A stretch of DNA of 64,000 nt. Source: Pigmentiphaga sp. NML030171. GTDB lineage: Bacteria > Pseudomonadota > Gammaproteobacteria > Burkholderiales > Burkholderiaceae_B. The DNA lies in NCBI RefSeq assembly GCF_002188635.1, contig NZ_NINX01000034.1, positions 1 through 64,000 of the forward strand, given 5' to 3'. The notes under the pieces are model-generated. The model was not told where the DNA came from and did not search any database. It saw nothing but the letters and a program-made list of their open reading frames with translations. This document shows, piece after piece, positions 1-8,674 of this stretch (its first letter is position 1; the number at the start of each line of letters is the position of its first letter). The translations under genes were made by a program, and so were the position numbers.

Positions 1-116
1 ATGCCGGTGGCCTTGACTTCGATCAGCACCTCGCCGGCGCGCGGACCTTCCAGGTCCACTTCTTCGATGGTCAGGGGCGCGCCTGCCTTCCAGGCGATCG
101 CGGCTTTGGTCTTCAT
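1..116 (-). CDS. adhC: S-(hydroxymethyl)glutathione dehydrogenase / class III alcohol dehydrogenase, N-terminus only
   Basis: Only the first ~38 codons lie in the window and the rest runs off the left edge. The visible start, MKTKAAIAWKAGAPLTIEEV, followed by a GEVLIEVKATG stretch, is the conserved N-terminus of class III Zn alcohol dehydrogenases. These oxidise S-hydroxymethylglutathione in cytoplasmic formaldehyde detoxification. An AAGGAG ribosome site sits 8 nt before the ATG. The zinc ligands lie outside the window, so the assignment rests on the N-terminus alone. Confidence 0.8.
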   Translation of the reverse strand, partial: MKTKAAIAWKAGAPLTIEEVDLEGPRAGEVLIEVKATG

Positions 117-252
117 GGGCTGCTCCTTTGGCGGCGTATGCGGCGGCAATATAGCCGCGCGTGCGCGGACAGCGGGCGCCCCGCCCCCAGGATGGCCGCC
201 GGCCGCCGCAAATTGGCCGAAATGGGCTCCTCGGCCGTTTGCGGACGTCCGG

Positions 253-1221
253 TCAGTCGGCGCGGATGCCGAACTGGCCGATGATGCCGCCCAGCCGGCG
301 ATGGTCGGCCGCCACCAGTTCCTTGAGCCGGGCGGGAGGGCCTCCCACCGGTTCGGCCGCGAAGTGCTTCAGCGTCTCGACCACGTCCGGCATGCGCAGG
401 ATCTCGTTCAGGTGCCGGTTGAGCAGCGCCACCACGTGGTCGGGCGTGCCCTTGGGCGCGAAGAAGCCGTGCCAGGCGCCCACCACGACCTCGGGGTAGC
501 CGGACTCGGCGATGGTGGGCACGGCGGGCAGGAAGGACGAGCGCGCCGGATCGGTGACGGCGAGCGCGGTGACCTTGCCTGCCTGCAGGTATTGCGCGAC
601 GGTGCCCAGGGTGACGTAGCCCAGCGGCACGTGCCCGCCTATGATCTGGGCCGCGACGTTGGCGCGGTAGGGCACGTGCTGGATGCCGATGCCGGCGGCG
701 CGGTTCAGCCATTCGCCGGCGATGTGCATGGGGGAGCCCGGGCCGGGCGTGCCGAAGGACAGTTGCCGCCCGCCGCGCGCGGCGTCCACCACGTCGGCCA
801 GGGTCTTGAAGCCGGTGGCGGGATTGGCCACCAGGATCAGCGGGCAGATCGACGTCTGGACGATGGGGGCGAAGTCGTTCAGCACGTCGTAGGTCAGGGC
901 CTCGGGTTTCATGACCAGGGGTGCGGTGGCCACGGTGTTGGGCGCGAACAGCAAGGTGTGGCCGTCCGGCGCGGCCTGGCTGACGTAGCGGCTGCCTATG
1001 GTGCCGGCCGCGCCGGGGCGGTTCAGGACCACCACGGGTTGCTTGAGCCGGGCCGACAGCTTGGCCGCGTAAAGACGCGCCATGGCGTCCGTGTCGCCGG
1101 TGGGGGCGTAGGCCACCACCAGGGTAATGGCTCGCGAGGGATAGGTTTCCTGCGCGCCGGCGGTCCAGGCCGCGGCCATGGCCAGCGCCGCCGCGCCGAA
1201 TTGCCTGCGATGCATGTCCAT
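253..1221 (-). CDS. Bug/TctC-family periplasmic substrate-binding protein
   Basis: Protein of 322 residues in the tripartite-tricarboxylate-receptor (Bug) family, which binds small carboxylates in the periplasm. The N-terminus has an RRQF twin-arginine-like start, an Ala-rich core and a probable cleavage near residues 22-24. The family hallmark YPSRAITLVVAYAPTGDTDA follows, where most members have the PFAAGG loop, then the NRPGAAGTIG segment. AAGGAG lies 6 nt before the ATG at 1221. No tctA/tctB membrane genes are nearby, so it is an orphan receptor. The 150-bp upstream gap is AT-rich and full of palindromes, suggesting specific regulation. The ligand cannot be read from sequence. Confidence 0.88.
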   Translation of the reverse strand: MDMHRRQFGAAALAMAAAWTAGAQETYPSRAITLVVAYAPTGDTDAMARLYAAKLSARLKQPVVVLNRPGAAGTIGSRYVSQAAPDGHTLLFAPNTVATAPLVMKPEALTYDVLNDFAPIVQTSICPLILVANPATGFKTLADVVDAARGGRQLSFGTPGPGSPMHIAGEWLNRAAGIGIQHVPYRANVAAQIIGGHVPLGYVTLGTVAQYLQAGKVTALAVTDPARSSFLPAVPTIAESGYPEVVVGAWHGFFAPKGTPDHVVALLNRHLNEILRMPDVVETLKHFAAEPVGGPPARLKELVAADHRRLGGIIGQFGIRAD

Positions 1222-1289
1222 GCTTGCTCCTTGGCTTGCGGACGCCGGTACGCGGCGCGGGGTGGTTTCAGCCTAAGGTAATGCCGAGC

Positions 1290-1365
1290 ATGAAATATGT
1301 AAATACATTAAATATCAGAGTTTGTTCTGATATCGGCGTTGTAAAAATGCATGTAAATGCATTCT
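1290..1365. promoter_or_regulatory. AT-rich cluster of three inverted repeats upstream of the Bug gene
   Basis: Within the 150 bp between argA and the downstream Bug gene there are three small palindromes: ATGTAAATACAT (1297-1308), ATATCAGA-N6-TCTGATAT (1312-1333) and AATGCAT-GTAA-ATGCATT (1346-1363). The first and third share the near-identical 12-mer ATGTAAATRCAT, about 54 bp apart (about five helical turns), flanking the central palindrome. The low GC content contrasts with the surroundings. This looks like the control region of the Bug gene, with paired operators. The regulator is not identified. Confidence 0.5.
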
Positions 1366-1371
1366 TACGGG

Positions 1372-2724
1372 CTACAGCCGCTTGATGAACACCTGGCTGT
1401 TGCGGCTGCGGTCGTAGTGCGCCTGTTTGTCCTTGGGCAGGTCGGCCACGCTGCCCTGCGAGAAGCCGCGCTTGATGAACCAGTGCGCGGTGCGCGTGGT
1501 CAGTACGAACAGCCGCGTGATGCCCGCCGCCCGGGCACGGCTTTCGATGTGGCGCAGCAGCTTGTCGCCTTCGCCGGCGCCTTGCCACTGCGGATTGACC
1601 GTCAGCGCGGCCATCTCGGCCATTTTTTCCTCGGGATAGGTGTACAGCGCCGCACAGCCGTAGATGACGCCGTCGTGTTCGCTGACCGAGAATTTCTCGA
1701 CGTCGCGCTCGATGCTGCCGCGGCCGCGGCGTACCAGCGTGCCGTCGACCTCGAGCGGCTCGATCAGGTGGAGGATCGCGCCCACGTCGTCGATGGTGGC
1801 GGGGCGCAGGTCGTCCAGCGTGTCTTCCACGACCATGGTGCCCACGCCGTCGTGGGTGAATACTTCCAGCAGCACGCCGCCGTCCAGGTCGTAGGGCACC
1901 AGGTGCGCGCGCGCCACGCCCAGCTTGACCGCCCGCGAAGCGTGCTTGAGCACCACGGCCGTGCCTGCGTCCAGGTCGCCCTGGGCGATCAGCGCGTCGG
2001 CGTCCTCGCGTGCCAGCTCGGTGTCGACGTTGCCTTCCTTGTCGTGGAGGACAGGGGCGTCGGTCAGGAAGATCAGCTTTTCGGCGCGCAGCGCCACCGC
2101 CACGGCGGTGCCGACGTCTTCCATGGACAGATTGAAGGCCTCGCCCGTGGGCGAGAAGCCCAGTGGCGACAGCAGCGCGATGGACCCCTGGCCCAGCGCC
2201 ATGTTCAATGCCTCGGCGTCCACCTTGCGCACCTGGCCGGTGTGGCGGTAGTCGACGCCGTCGATGACGCCGACCGGCCGGGCGGTGATGAAGTTGCCCG
2301 AGATGACCCGGATATGGGAGTGGGACATGGGCGTATTGGGCAGGCCCTGGCTGAACGCCGCCTCGATGTCCAGGCGGATCTCGCCGGCCGCTTCCTTGGC
2401 GCATTCGAGCGCGGCCGTGTCGGTCATCTGCAGGCCGCGGCCGAACTGGAAGGGGATGCCCTTGAGCCGGAGCTGCTCGTTGACCTGGGGGCGCGAGCCG
2501 TGGACCAGCACCAGGCGTATGCCCAGGGCGCTGAGCAGCGAGAGGTCCTGGATCAGGACGTTCAGGGCGCCCGCCTGGACGAGTTCGCCGCCGAAAGCCA
2601 CCACGAAGATCTTGCCGCGGAAGGCATGTACGTAGGGCGCCACTTCGCGGAACCACTGCACGAACCGGGCGTGCAGGTCGGAGGGGGCAGGATCGGGGTC
2701 GGGAGGTTGTGCGGCTGCGTTCAT
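1372..2724 (-). CDS. argA: Amino-acid N-acetyltransferase (N-acetylglutamate synthase)
   Basis: Protein of 450 residues, the usual length for the two-domain ArgA. An amino-acid-kinase-like domain (about residues 30-280; VVAFGGELV near 41 and LVLVHGSRPQVNEQL near 71) is followed by a GNAT acetyltransferase domain (about 300-445) with the acetyl-CoA loop QWQGAGEGDKLL. It makes N-acetylglutamate from glutamate and acetyl-CoA, the first step of arginine synthesis, in the cytoplasm. It is divergent from hrpA across 38 bp. The -10-like TATAAT ends only 6 nt before the ATG, so the transcript may be nearly leaderless. No arg-regulon box was recognised. Confidence 0.95.
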   Translation of the reverse strand: MNAAAQPPDPDPAPSDLHARFVQWFREVAPYVHAFRGKIFVVAFGGELVQAGALNVLIQDLSLLSALGIRLVLVHGSRPQVNEQLRLKGIPFQFGRGLQMTDTAALECAKEAAGEIRLDIEAAFSQGLPNTPMSHSHIRVISGNFITARPVGVIDGVDYRHTGQVRKVDAEALNMALGQGSIALLSPLGFSPTGEAFNLSMEDVGTAVAVALRAEKLIFLTDAPVLHDKEGNVDTELAREDADALIAQGDLDAGTAVVLKHASRAVKLGVARAHLVPYDLDGGVLLEVFTHDGVGTMVVEDTLDDLRPATIDDVGAILHLIEPLEVDGTLVRRGRGSIERDVEKFSVSEHDGVIYGCAALYTYPEEKMAEMAALTVNPQWQGAGEGDKLLRHIESRARAAGITRLFVLTTRTAHWFIKRGFSQGSVADLPKDKQAHYDRSRNSQVFIKRL

Positions 2725-2730
2725 CCCAAA

Positions 2731-2738
2731 ATTATAAT
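2731..2738. promoter_or_regulatory. Symmetric -10 element between argA and hrpA
   Basis: The octamer ATTATAAT is a perfect palindrome and reads as TATAAT on both strands in the only AT-rich part of the 38-bp divergent gap. On the minus strand it ends 6 nt before the argA ATG. On the plus strand it ends about 24 nt before the hrpA ATG. No good -35 hexamer is visible for either direction. Confidence 0.5.
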
Positions 2739-2762
2739 GACGGGTTAATCCAAGTTCTTCTC

Positions 2763-5700
2763 ATGGTCGCACAATCCCGCAAGAATGTGCCTTTGGCACG
2801 ACGGCGCAACCCGGTTCCGCCCATTACCTACCCCGAAGACCTGCCCGTCAGCGGCCGGCGAGACGAGATCGCGCGCGCCCTGGCGGCGCACCAGGTCATC
2901 ATCGTCAGCGGCGAGACCGGGTCGGGCAAGACCACCCAACTGCCCAAGATCTGCCTGGATGCCGGCCGCGGCGTGGCCGGCATGATCGGCCATACCCAGC
3001 CGCGGCGCCTGGCGGCGACCTCGGTGGCGCGCCGGATCGCCGAGGAGCTGGGCACGCCGCTGGGCGAGGTGGTGGGCTACCAGGTCCGTTTCAACGACCG
3101 CACGGCCCCGGGAGCCTCGGTCAAGCTCATGACCGACGGCATCCTGCTGGCCGAGTCGCAGCGCGATCCCTGGTTGCGCGCCTACGACACGCTCATCATC
3201 GACGAGGCGCACGAACGCAGCCTGAATATCGATTTCCTGCTGGGCTACCTGCGCCAGTTGCTGGCGCGGCGGCCCGATTTGAAACTGATCATTACGTCGG
3301 CAACCATAGACGCGGAGCGCTTCGCCCGGCATTTCAGCCTGCCCGGCCAGCCCGAGGTGCCCGTCATCAACGTCTCGGGACGCCTGTACCCGGTGGAGGT
3401 CCGCTACCGGCCGGTGGATACCCGCGGCATGCAGGCCAGCGACACCGACGAGCAGCCGGCCAGGAAAGCCGAACGGCCGCGCGAGAAGGAGAACCTGTCG
3501 CGCGACGAGGAACGCGACCTGATCGACGCCATCGTCGATGCCGTGGACGAGTGCGCCCGCCACGGCCCCGGCGACGTGCTGGTTTTCCTGCCCGGCGAGC
3601 GCGAGATCCGCGAGGCGGCCGAGGCCCTGCGCAAGCACCATCCGCCCGGTACCGAGGTGCTGCCGCTGTTCGCCCGGCTGTCGCAGGCCGAACAGGAGCG
3701 GGTCTTCCACCCCAAGGGCAGCGGCCGCCGCGTCGTCCTGGCCACCAACGTGGCCGAGACGTCGCTGACGGTGCCCGGCATACGCTTCGTGGTCGATACC
3801 GGCCTGGTCCGGATGAAGCGCTATTCGTGGCGCAACAAGGTCGAACAACTGCGCATCGAGCCGGTCAGCCAGGCTTCGGCCAACCAGCGGGCGGGCCGTT
3901 GCGGCCGTATCGGACCCGGCGTGTGCATCCGCCTGTACGAGGAGACCGACTACGCGGCGCGCCAGCCTTTCACCGACCCGGAGATCCTGCGCTCGTCGCT
4001 GGCCAGCGTCATCCTGCGCATGAAGTCCCTGAAGCTGGACGACATCGAGCAGTTCCCGTTCGTCGAGGCGCCGCCGGGGCGGGCCGTCGCCGACGGCTAC
4101 CACCTCCTGCAGGAACTGGGCGCCATCGACGAGGACAACGCCTTGACGCCGGTGGGGCGCGAACTGGCGCGGCTGCCGGTCGACCCGCGCATCGGCCGCA
4201 TGATCCTGGCCGCGCGCGACCAGTCCTGCCTGAGCGAGGTGCTGATCATCGCGGCGGCGCTGTCGGTGCAGGACCCGCGCGACCGCCCCATGGACGCGCA
4301 GGAGGCGGCCGACCAGGCCCATGCCAAGTTCGCCGACGAACGGTCCGAGTTCATGGCCTTCCTGAAGCTGTGGAAGTGGTTCAACGAAGCGGTCGAGCAC
4401 AAGCAGTCGCAGCGCAAGCTGGTGGAGAACCTGCGCCAGAACTTCCTGTCGCCGGTGCGCATGCGTGAATGGCGCGACGTGCATTCGCAACTGGCGGCGG
4501 TGGTGGGCGAGCACGGCTGGCGCCTGAACCAGACCGAGGCCACGCTGGAGCAGATCCACCTGGCGCTGCTGTCCGGGCTGCTGGGCAACATCGGCTACAA
4601 GTCCGACGAAGAGGCCCAGTACCTGGGCGCGCGCGGCATACGCTTCTTCATCCATCCGGGCTCCCGCCTGGCGAAGAAGGCGGGGCGGTGGGTCGTGGCG
4701 GCCGAACTGGTCGAGACCTCGCGGCTGTTCGCGCGCTGTATCGCGCGCATCGACCCCACGTGGGTGGAGCGCGTGGGCGGCCACCTGCTGCGCAAGAACT
4801 GGTCCGATCCGCGTTGGGAAAAGAAGGAGGGGAGGGTGGTCGCCAACGAGCGCGCGACCCTCTACGGGCTGACCGTCTACGCCGGCCGCCGCGTCGATTA
4901 TGGCCGCATCGATGCCCGCCAGGCGCGCGAGCTGTTCATCCGCGAGGCCCTGGTCACCGGCGAACTCGACAGCCGGCTGCCTTTCATCGCGCACAACCGC
5001 AAGCTGGTCGCCGAAATCGAGAAGCTCGAGCACAAGTCGCGCCGGCCCGACATCCTGGTCGACGAAGACCTGATCTACGCGTTCTACGACCGGCAGGTGC
5101 CGGCCGACGTGAACCGGGTGGTGACGCTGGAGAAATGGTACCAGGACGAGGCGCGCAAGCCCGGGGGCGACAAGCTGCTGTTCCTGTCGCGCGACGAACT
5201 GATGCGGCACGAGGCCGCGGGCGTCACGACTGAGGTGTTTCCCAAGAAGCTGTCGCTGCACGGCATCGACATGGCGCTCGATTATCACTTCGAGCCGGGC
5301 TCGCCGCGCGACGGGGTGACGCTGTCGGTACCGCTGTTCGCGCTGAACCAGCTCGATCCGGCACGCTGCGAGTGGCTGGTGCCGGGCATGCTGAAGGAGA
5401 AGGTCCATCTGCTGCTGAAGTCGCTGCCGCAGAAGCTGCGCCGGCACTGCGTGCCGCTGCCCGAATACGCGGCGGGTTTCTACGACCGCTGGTTCGAGCG
5501 GGCGCAGAAGCCGGACCGCGGGCTGGTCGAGGCGCTGGTCGCCGACGTGCGCGAGCAGACCACGGTGCAACTGGCGCCGTCGGATTTCAAGCAGGAGACG
5601 CTGCCGGCGCATTTGTCGATGAATTTCCGCGTGGTGGACGAGCACGGCCGCATGCTGGACATGAGCCGCAACCTGTCGCACCTGAAGGCGCAACTGGGGC

Positions 5701-6614
5701 GCGAGGCGCAGGCCACGTTCCAGCAGGTGGCCGCGCGCGACAAGGAGGTGGCGCAGGCGTTGGCACACGAGAACCTGACGGACTGGACCTTCGGGCCCCT
5801 GCCCGAGCTGATGGAGATCAGGCGCGGCGGCCTGTCGGTGATCGGCTATCCGGCGCTGGTGGATCGCGTCACGCACTGCGACCTGGACGTGTTCGACGAT
5901 CCCGACGAGGCCGCGCGCCATCATCGCGCGGGGCTGTTGCGCCTGTTCCGGCTGCAGTTGAAGGAGCAGGTCAAGTTCCTGGAGAAGAACCTGACCGGCA
6001 TGACGCAGATGAGCATGCTCTACATGCCGCTGGGCACGCAGGAGGAACTGCGCGACCAGATCGTGGATGCGGCGCTGGCGCAGGCCTGCCTGGCGGATCC
6101 CTGGCCGGCGGACGCGGAGTCATTCGCGCAGCGGCGCGCCGAGGGCAAGGGCAGGGTAGGACTGTTGGCGCAGGAAATCGCGCGCCTGGTGGCGGCGGTG
6201 CTGACCGAATGGGCCGCCGCGCAGCGCAAGCTGCCGCAGGCCAAGCCGCATGCCGCGGCCCATGCGGACATGGAGCAGCAGATGCGCGGACTGATGGGGA
6301 AGTGGTTCGTGCGCGATACGCCGTTCTCGCAGTTGTCGCATTTCCCGCGGTATTTCAAGGCGGTCCAGGCGCGCATCGACAAGCTGCGCGCGGATCCGGC
6401 GCGCGATGCGCGCCTGCTGGCGGACCTGAACCAGTTGCTGGCGCCCTATCAGCGGGCGCGGGCGGCGCGCAAGGGCGTGCCGGACGCGAAGTTGGACGAG
6501 TTCCGGTGGATGCTGGAGGAATTGCGGGTGGCGTTGTTCGCGCAGGAGTTGAGGACGCCCATGCCGGTTTCGGTCAAGCGCTTGCAGAAGCTGTGGGAGT
6601 CCGTGACGCGATAG
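2763..6614 (+). CDS. hrpA: ATP-dependent RNA helicase HrpA (DEAH box)
   Basis: Protein of 1283 residues, close to the ~1300 of E. coli HrpA. Motifs in order: Walker A GETGSGKTT (50-58), DEAH in IIDEAHERSL (near 150), SAT in ITSATIDAERF, motif V TNVAETSLTVPG, and motif VI QRAGRCGRIGPG. The HA2/OB region and a long C-terminal DUF3418 region follow. The family is linked to mRNA processing and rescue of stalled ribosomes. The ATG at 2763 was chosen because the extra 18 codons upstream (from 2709) would overlap argA and are not HrpA-like. No clear Shine-Dalgarno is present. The gene converges on the LysR gene with a 3-bp gap. Confidence 0.95.
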   Translation: MVAQSRKNVPLARRRNPVPPITYPEDLPVSGRRDEIARALAAHQVIIVSGETGSGKTTQLPKICLDAGRGVAGMIGHTQPRRLAATSVARRIAEELGTPLGEVVGYQVRFNDRTAPGASVKLMTDGILLAESQRDPWLRAYDTLIIDEAHERSLNIDFLLGYLRQLLARRPDLKLIITSATIDAERFARHFSLPGQPEVPVINVSGRLYPVEVRYRPVDTRGMQASDTDEQPARKAERPREKENLSRDEERDLIDAIVDAVDECARHGPGDVLVFLPGEREIREAAEALRKHHPPGTEVLPLFARLSQAEQERVFHPKGSGRRVVLATNVAETSLTVPGIRFVVDTGLVRMKRYSWRNKVEQLRIEPVSQASANQRAGRCGRIGPGVCIRLYEETDYAARQPFTDPEILRSSLASVILRMKSLKLDDIEQFPFVEAPPGRAVADGYHLLQELGAIDEDNALTPVGRELARLPVDPRIGRMILAARDQSCLSEVLIIAAALSVQDPRDRPMDAQEAADQAHAKFADERSEFMAFLKLWKWFNEAVEHKQSQRKLVENLRQNFLSPVRMREWRDVHSQLAAVVGEHGWRLNQTEATLEQIHLALLSGLLGNIGYKSDEEAQYLGARGIRFFIHPGSRLAKKAGRWVVAAELVETSRLFARCIARIDPTWVERVGGHLLRKNWSDPRWEKKEGRVVANERATLYGLTVYAGRRVDYGRIDARQARELFIREALVTGELDSRLPFIAHNRKLVAEIEKLEHKSRRPDILVDEDLIYAFYDRQVPADVNRVVTLEKWYQDEARKPGGDKLLFLSRDELMRHEAAGVTTEVFPKKLSLHGIDMALDYHFEPGSPRDGVTLSVPLFALNQLDPARCEWLVPGMLKEKVHLLLKSLPQKLRRHCVPLPEYAAGFYDRWFERAQKPDRGLVEALVADVREQTTVQLAPSDFKQETLPAHLSMNFRVVDEHGRMLDMSRNLSHLKAQLGREAQATFQQVAARDKEVAQALAHENLTDWTFGPLPELMEIRRGGLSVIGYPALVDRVTHCDLDVFDDPDEAARHHRAGLLRLFRLQLKEQVKFLEKNLTGMTQMSMLYMPLGTQEELRDQIVDAALAQACLADPWPADAESFAQRRAEGKGRVGLLAQEIARLVAAVLTEWAAAQRKLPQAKPHAAAHADMEQQMRGLMGKWFVRDTPFSQLSHFPRYFKAVQARIDKLRADPARDARLLADLNQLLAPYQRARAARKGVPDAKLDEFRWMLEELRVALFAQELRTPMPVSVKRLQKLWESVTR

Positions 6615-6617
6615 GCG

Positions 6618-7535
6618 TCAGAGGCGTATGTAGGCGCGGATGAAGTCGGCGAAGGTCTGGGCGGCAGGGGAGAGCGACCGCTGGCGGTGACGCAGCAGCG
6701 AGATCGGACGCACGATGGTCTGCTGTTCGAACAGCCGCATGTCGACGTTTTCGTATTTCTCGACGATGGGGCGGGTGTGGCCGGGGATAAGCGCCACGCC
6801 CAGCCCGGCATCGACCAGGCCGATGGCGGTCCAGACGAACGAGACCTCGTAGGCGGGCTTGAGGCGCACGTTCGCCAATGCCGCGTGGTAGTCGACGAAA
6901 TGACGGGTGGGGTTCTGCGCCTGTAGCGCGATATAGGGATGGGTGGTGACGTCCGCCCAGGATACGCGTCGCCGCTTGGTCCAGCCGTAGGTGCGGGGAT
7001 GGATCAGGGCCAGGTGGTCGGTCAGGAAGGGCTCCTCTTCGACGAACGGCGACTCCGAAGGCGGGACGCTGAGCGCCAGGTCCGCTTCGCCGTCGGCGAC
7101 CAGGTCCACGATCCCGCTGCCTACGCTATCCCGCAGGATCACGGTGATGTGGGGGTGGCGCGCCGTGAACGCGCCGATCACGCGCGGCAACAGCAGCGAC
7201 GATAGTACCGGCGAGCAGGCGAATCTCACTCGTCCCCGGCGACGCGCCACCAGGTCGCGCGAACCGCTTATCGCCGCGCCCAGGTCCTGCAGTACGCGCG
7301 CCGCGGTCGGCTGCAGTTCCTCGCCCGCGTCGGTCAGCCTTACCGTGCGGGTCGTGCGGTCGAACAGCTTGAGTTCCAGTTCCGATTCCAATTCCCGCAC
7401 CAGCTGGCTGACGGCCGATTGCGAGAGGCTGAGCCGCGCGGCCGCCTCGGTGAAGCTCCTGGCTTCGGCCACGCAGACGAAGGCGCGCAGTTGCTTGAGA
7501 GAGAGATTGCCCAGCGACGGATGAACATTGCTCAT
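6618..7535 (-). CDS. LysR-family transcriptional regulator
   Basis: Protein of 305 residues with the LysR N-terminal helix-turn-helix (residues 11-70; FTEAAARLSLSQSAVSQLVR) and a C-terminal effector-binding domain. It is divergent from a Bug/Rieske/dehydrogenase cluster starting at 7634, so it probably controls that cluster. The 98-bp gap is AT-rich (around 7545-7590) and has TAGGCC near 7536 and 7584. The inducer is probably the aromatic substrate or an intermediate of the cluster, which is inference from position only. Confidence 0.9.
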   Translation of the reverse strand: MSNVHPSLGNLSLKQLRAFVCVAEARSFTEAAARLSLSQSAVSQLVRELESELELKLFDRTTRTVRLTDAGEELQPTAARVLQDLGAAISGSRDLVARRRGRVRFACSPVLSSLLLPRVIGAFTARHPHITVILRDSVGSGIVDLVADGEADLALSVPPSESPFVEEEPFLTDHLALIHPRTYGWTKRRRVSWADVTTHPYIALQAQNPTRHFVDYHAALANVRLKPAYEVSFVWTAIGLVDAGLGVALIPGHTRPIVEKYENVDMRLFEQQTIVRPISLLRHRQRSLSPAAQTFADFIRAYIRL

Positions 7536-7633
7536 TAGGCCACCTACTTAATCGATCAAAATAAATTGTTGGGATAATCAATAGGCCTGGAGTGTAATCG
7601 TCGCCACTACAACGAGAGTGGACGGAGACAACG

Positions 7634-8638
7634 ATGGCACTGGCGATATCCGCTGACTTGAAGAGGCGTTCGAGGCGCCGCTCACTGGTGGCCTGGCTGT
7701 CCTGTTGCATGTTGCTGCCGCCGGTCGCGCTGGCGGCGGGCTATCCGCAACACATGGTCAAGATCATCATTCCTGCCTCGGCCGGCACAACGGGCGATCT
7801 GATCGCGCGCCTGATGGCGCCCAAGTTGGCGCAGCGCTGGGGGGTGCCGGTGGTGGTCGACAACAAGGTCGGCGCAGGCGGTTCCATAGGCATGGACTTC
7901 GTCGCGAAGGAGTTGCCCGACGGCCATACCTTGCTGATGTCGATCACCGCCTTCAGCACGCTGGCGGCCGTGCGCTCGAACCTGCCCTACGATCCCGCCA
8001 CCGCCTTCGCGCCCGTGGCCTTGGTAGGCAAGAGCCCGCTGGCGCTGATCGTGAGCAATGACGTGCCGGCCGCGAGCGTGGGCGAATTCCTGGGCTACCT
8101 GAGGAAACTGCCCCCCGGCAAATTCAACTACGCCTCGCCGGGTGTGGGCAGCGTGCACCACCTGACCATGGAACTGTTCCAGCAGGAGAACGGCGTCAAG
8201 ATGACGCACGTCCCGTACAGGGCCACCAGCAGCGTGCTGAACGACCTGGCAGCCGGCCAGGTGCAGGCCAGTTTCGTCGTGCTGCAGACGGCGGCCTCGC
8301 TGGTACGGTCGGGAAAAATGCGCATGCTGGCGGTGGTCGCTGATGATCGCGTCCCCCAGTTTCCGAATGTGCCGACGTTGAGCGAGCTGGGTATGAAGAA
8401 GATGGTGCTCGAGACGTGGGTGGGCGTGCATGCCCCGGCGGGCACGCCGCCGGCGATCATCGACAAGGTCAATGCCGACGTCAACGACCTGCTCCGGCTA
8501 CCCGACGTGCAGGCGGCGTTCGATCAGATGGGCGTGGCGAGCGTGGGAGGCTCGCCCGCGATCCTGAACGACTGGGTACGGCGCGAGATCGCGACCTGGC
8601 GCGATGTGGCGGCACGAGCCGGCCTGGCGCTCGACTGA
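7634..8638 (+). CDS. Bug/TctC-family periplasmic substrate-binding protein
   Basis: Protein of 334 residues. The N-terminus is very basic (KRRSRRRS), followed by a hydrophobic signal segment ending around residue 35. The Bug fold signatures then appear: IIIPASAGTTGDLIARLMAP, VVDNKVGAGGSIGMDF and LPDGHTLL. A GGAGA motif lies 7 nt before the ATG. It is the first gene of a plus-strand set with a Rieske oxygenase and a dehydrogenase, so it likely captures the aromatic acid that the oxygenase attacks. No TctAB subunits are adjacent. Confidence 0.88.
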   Translation: MALAISADLKRRSRRRSLVAWLSCCMLLPPVALAAGYPQHMVKIIIPASAGTTGDLIARLMAPKLAQRWGVPVVVDNKVGAGGSIGMDFVAKELPDGHTLLMSITAFSTLAAVRSNLPYDPATAFAPVALVGKSPLALIVSNDVPAASVGEFLGYLRKLPPGKFNYASPGVGSVHHLTMELFQQENGVKMTHVPYRATSSVLNDLAAGQVQASFVVLQTAASLVRSGKMRMLAVVADDRVPQFPNVPTLSELGMKKMVLETWVGVHAPAGTPPAIIDKVNADVNDLLRLPDVQAAFDQMGVASVGGSPAILNDWVRREIATWRDVAARAGLALD

Positions 8639-8674
8639 GCATCGCCCGGACTTTCAATTTCTGACGAAGACGAC

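Noticed and set aside
1-1281. Plus-strand frame opposite adhC and the first Bug gene
   Set aside because: Antisense to well-supported genes; runs through their opposite strands without any motif.
2745-5924. About 1060-codon minus-strand frame opposite hrpA
   Set aside because: Shadow of the helicase; no ribosome site or domain; His/Gln/Arg-rich translation is typical of antisense frames.
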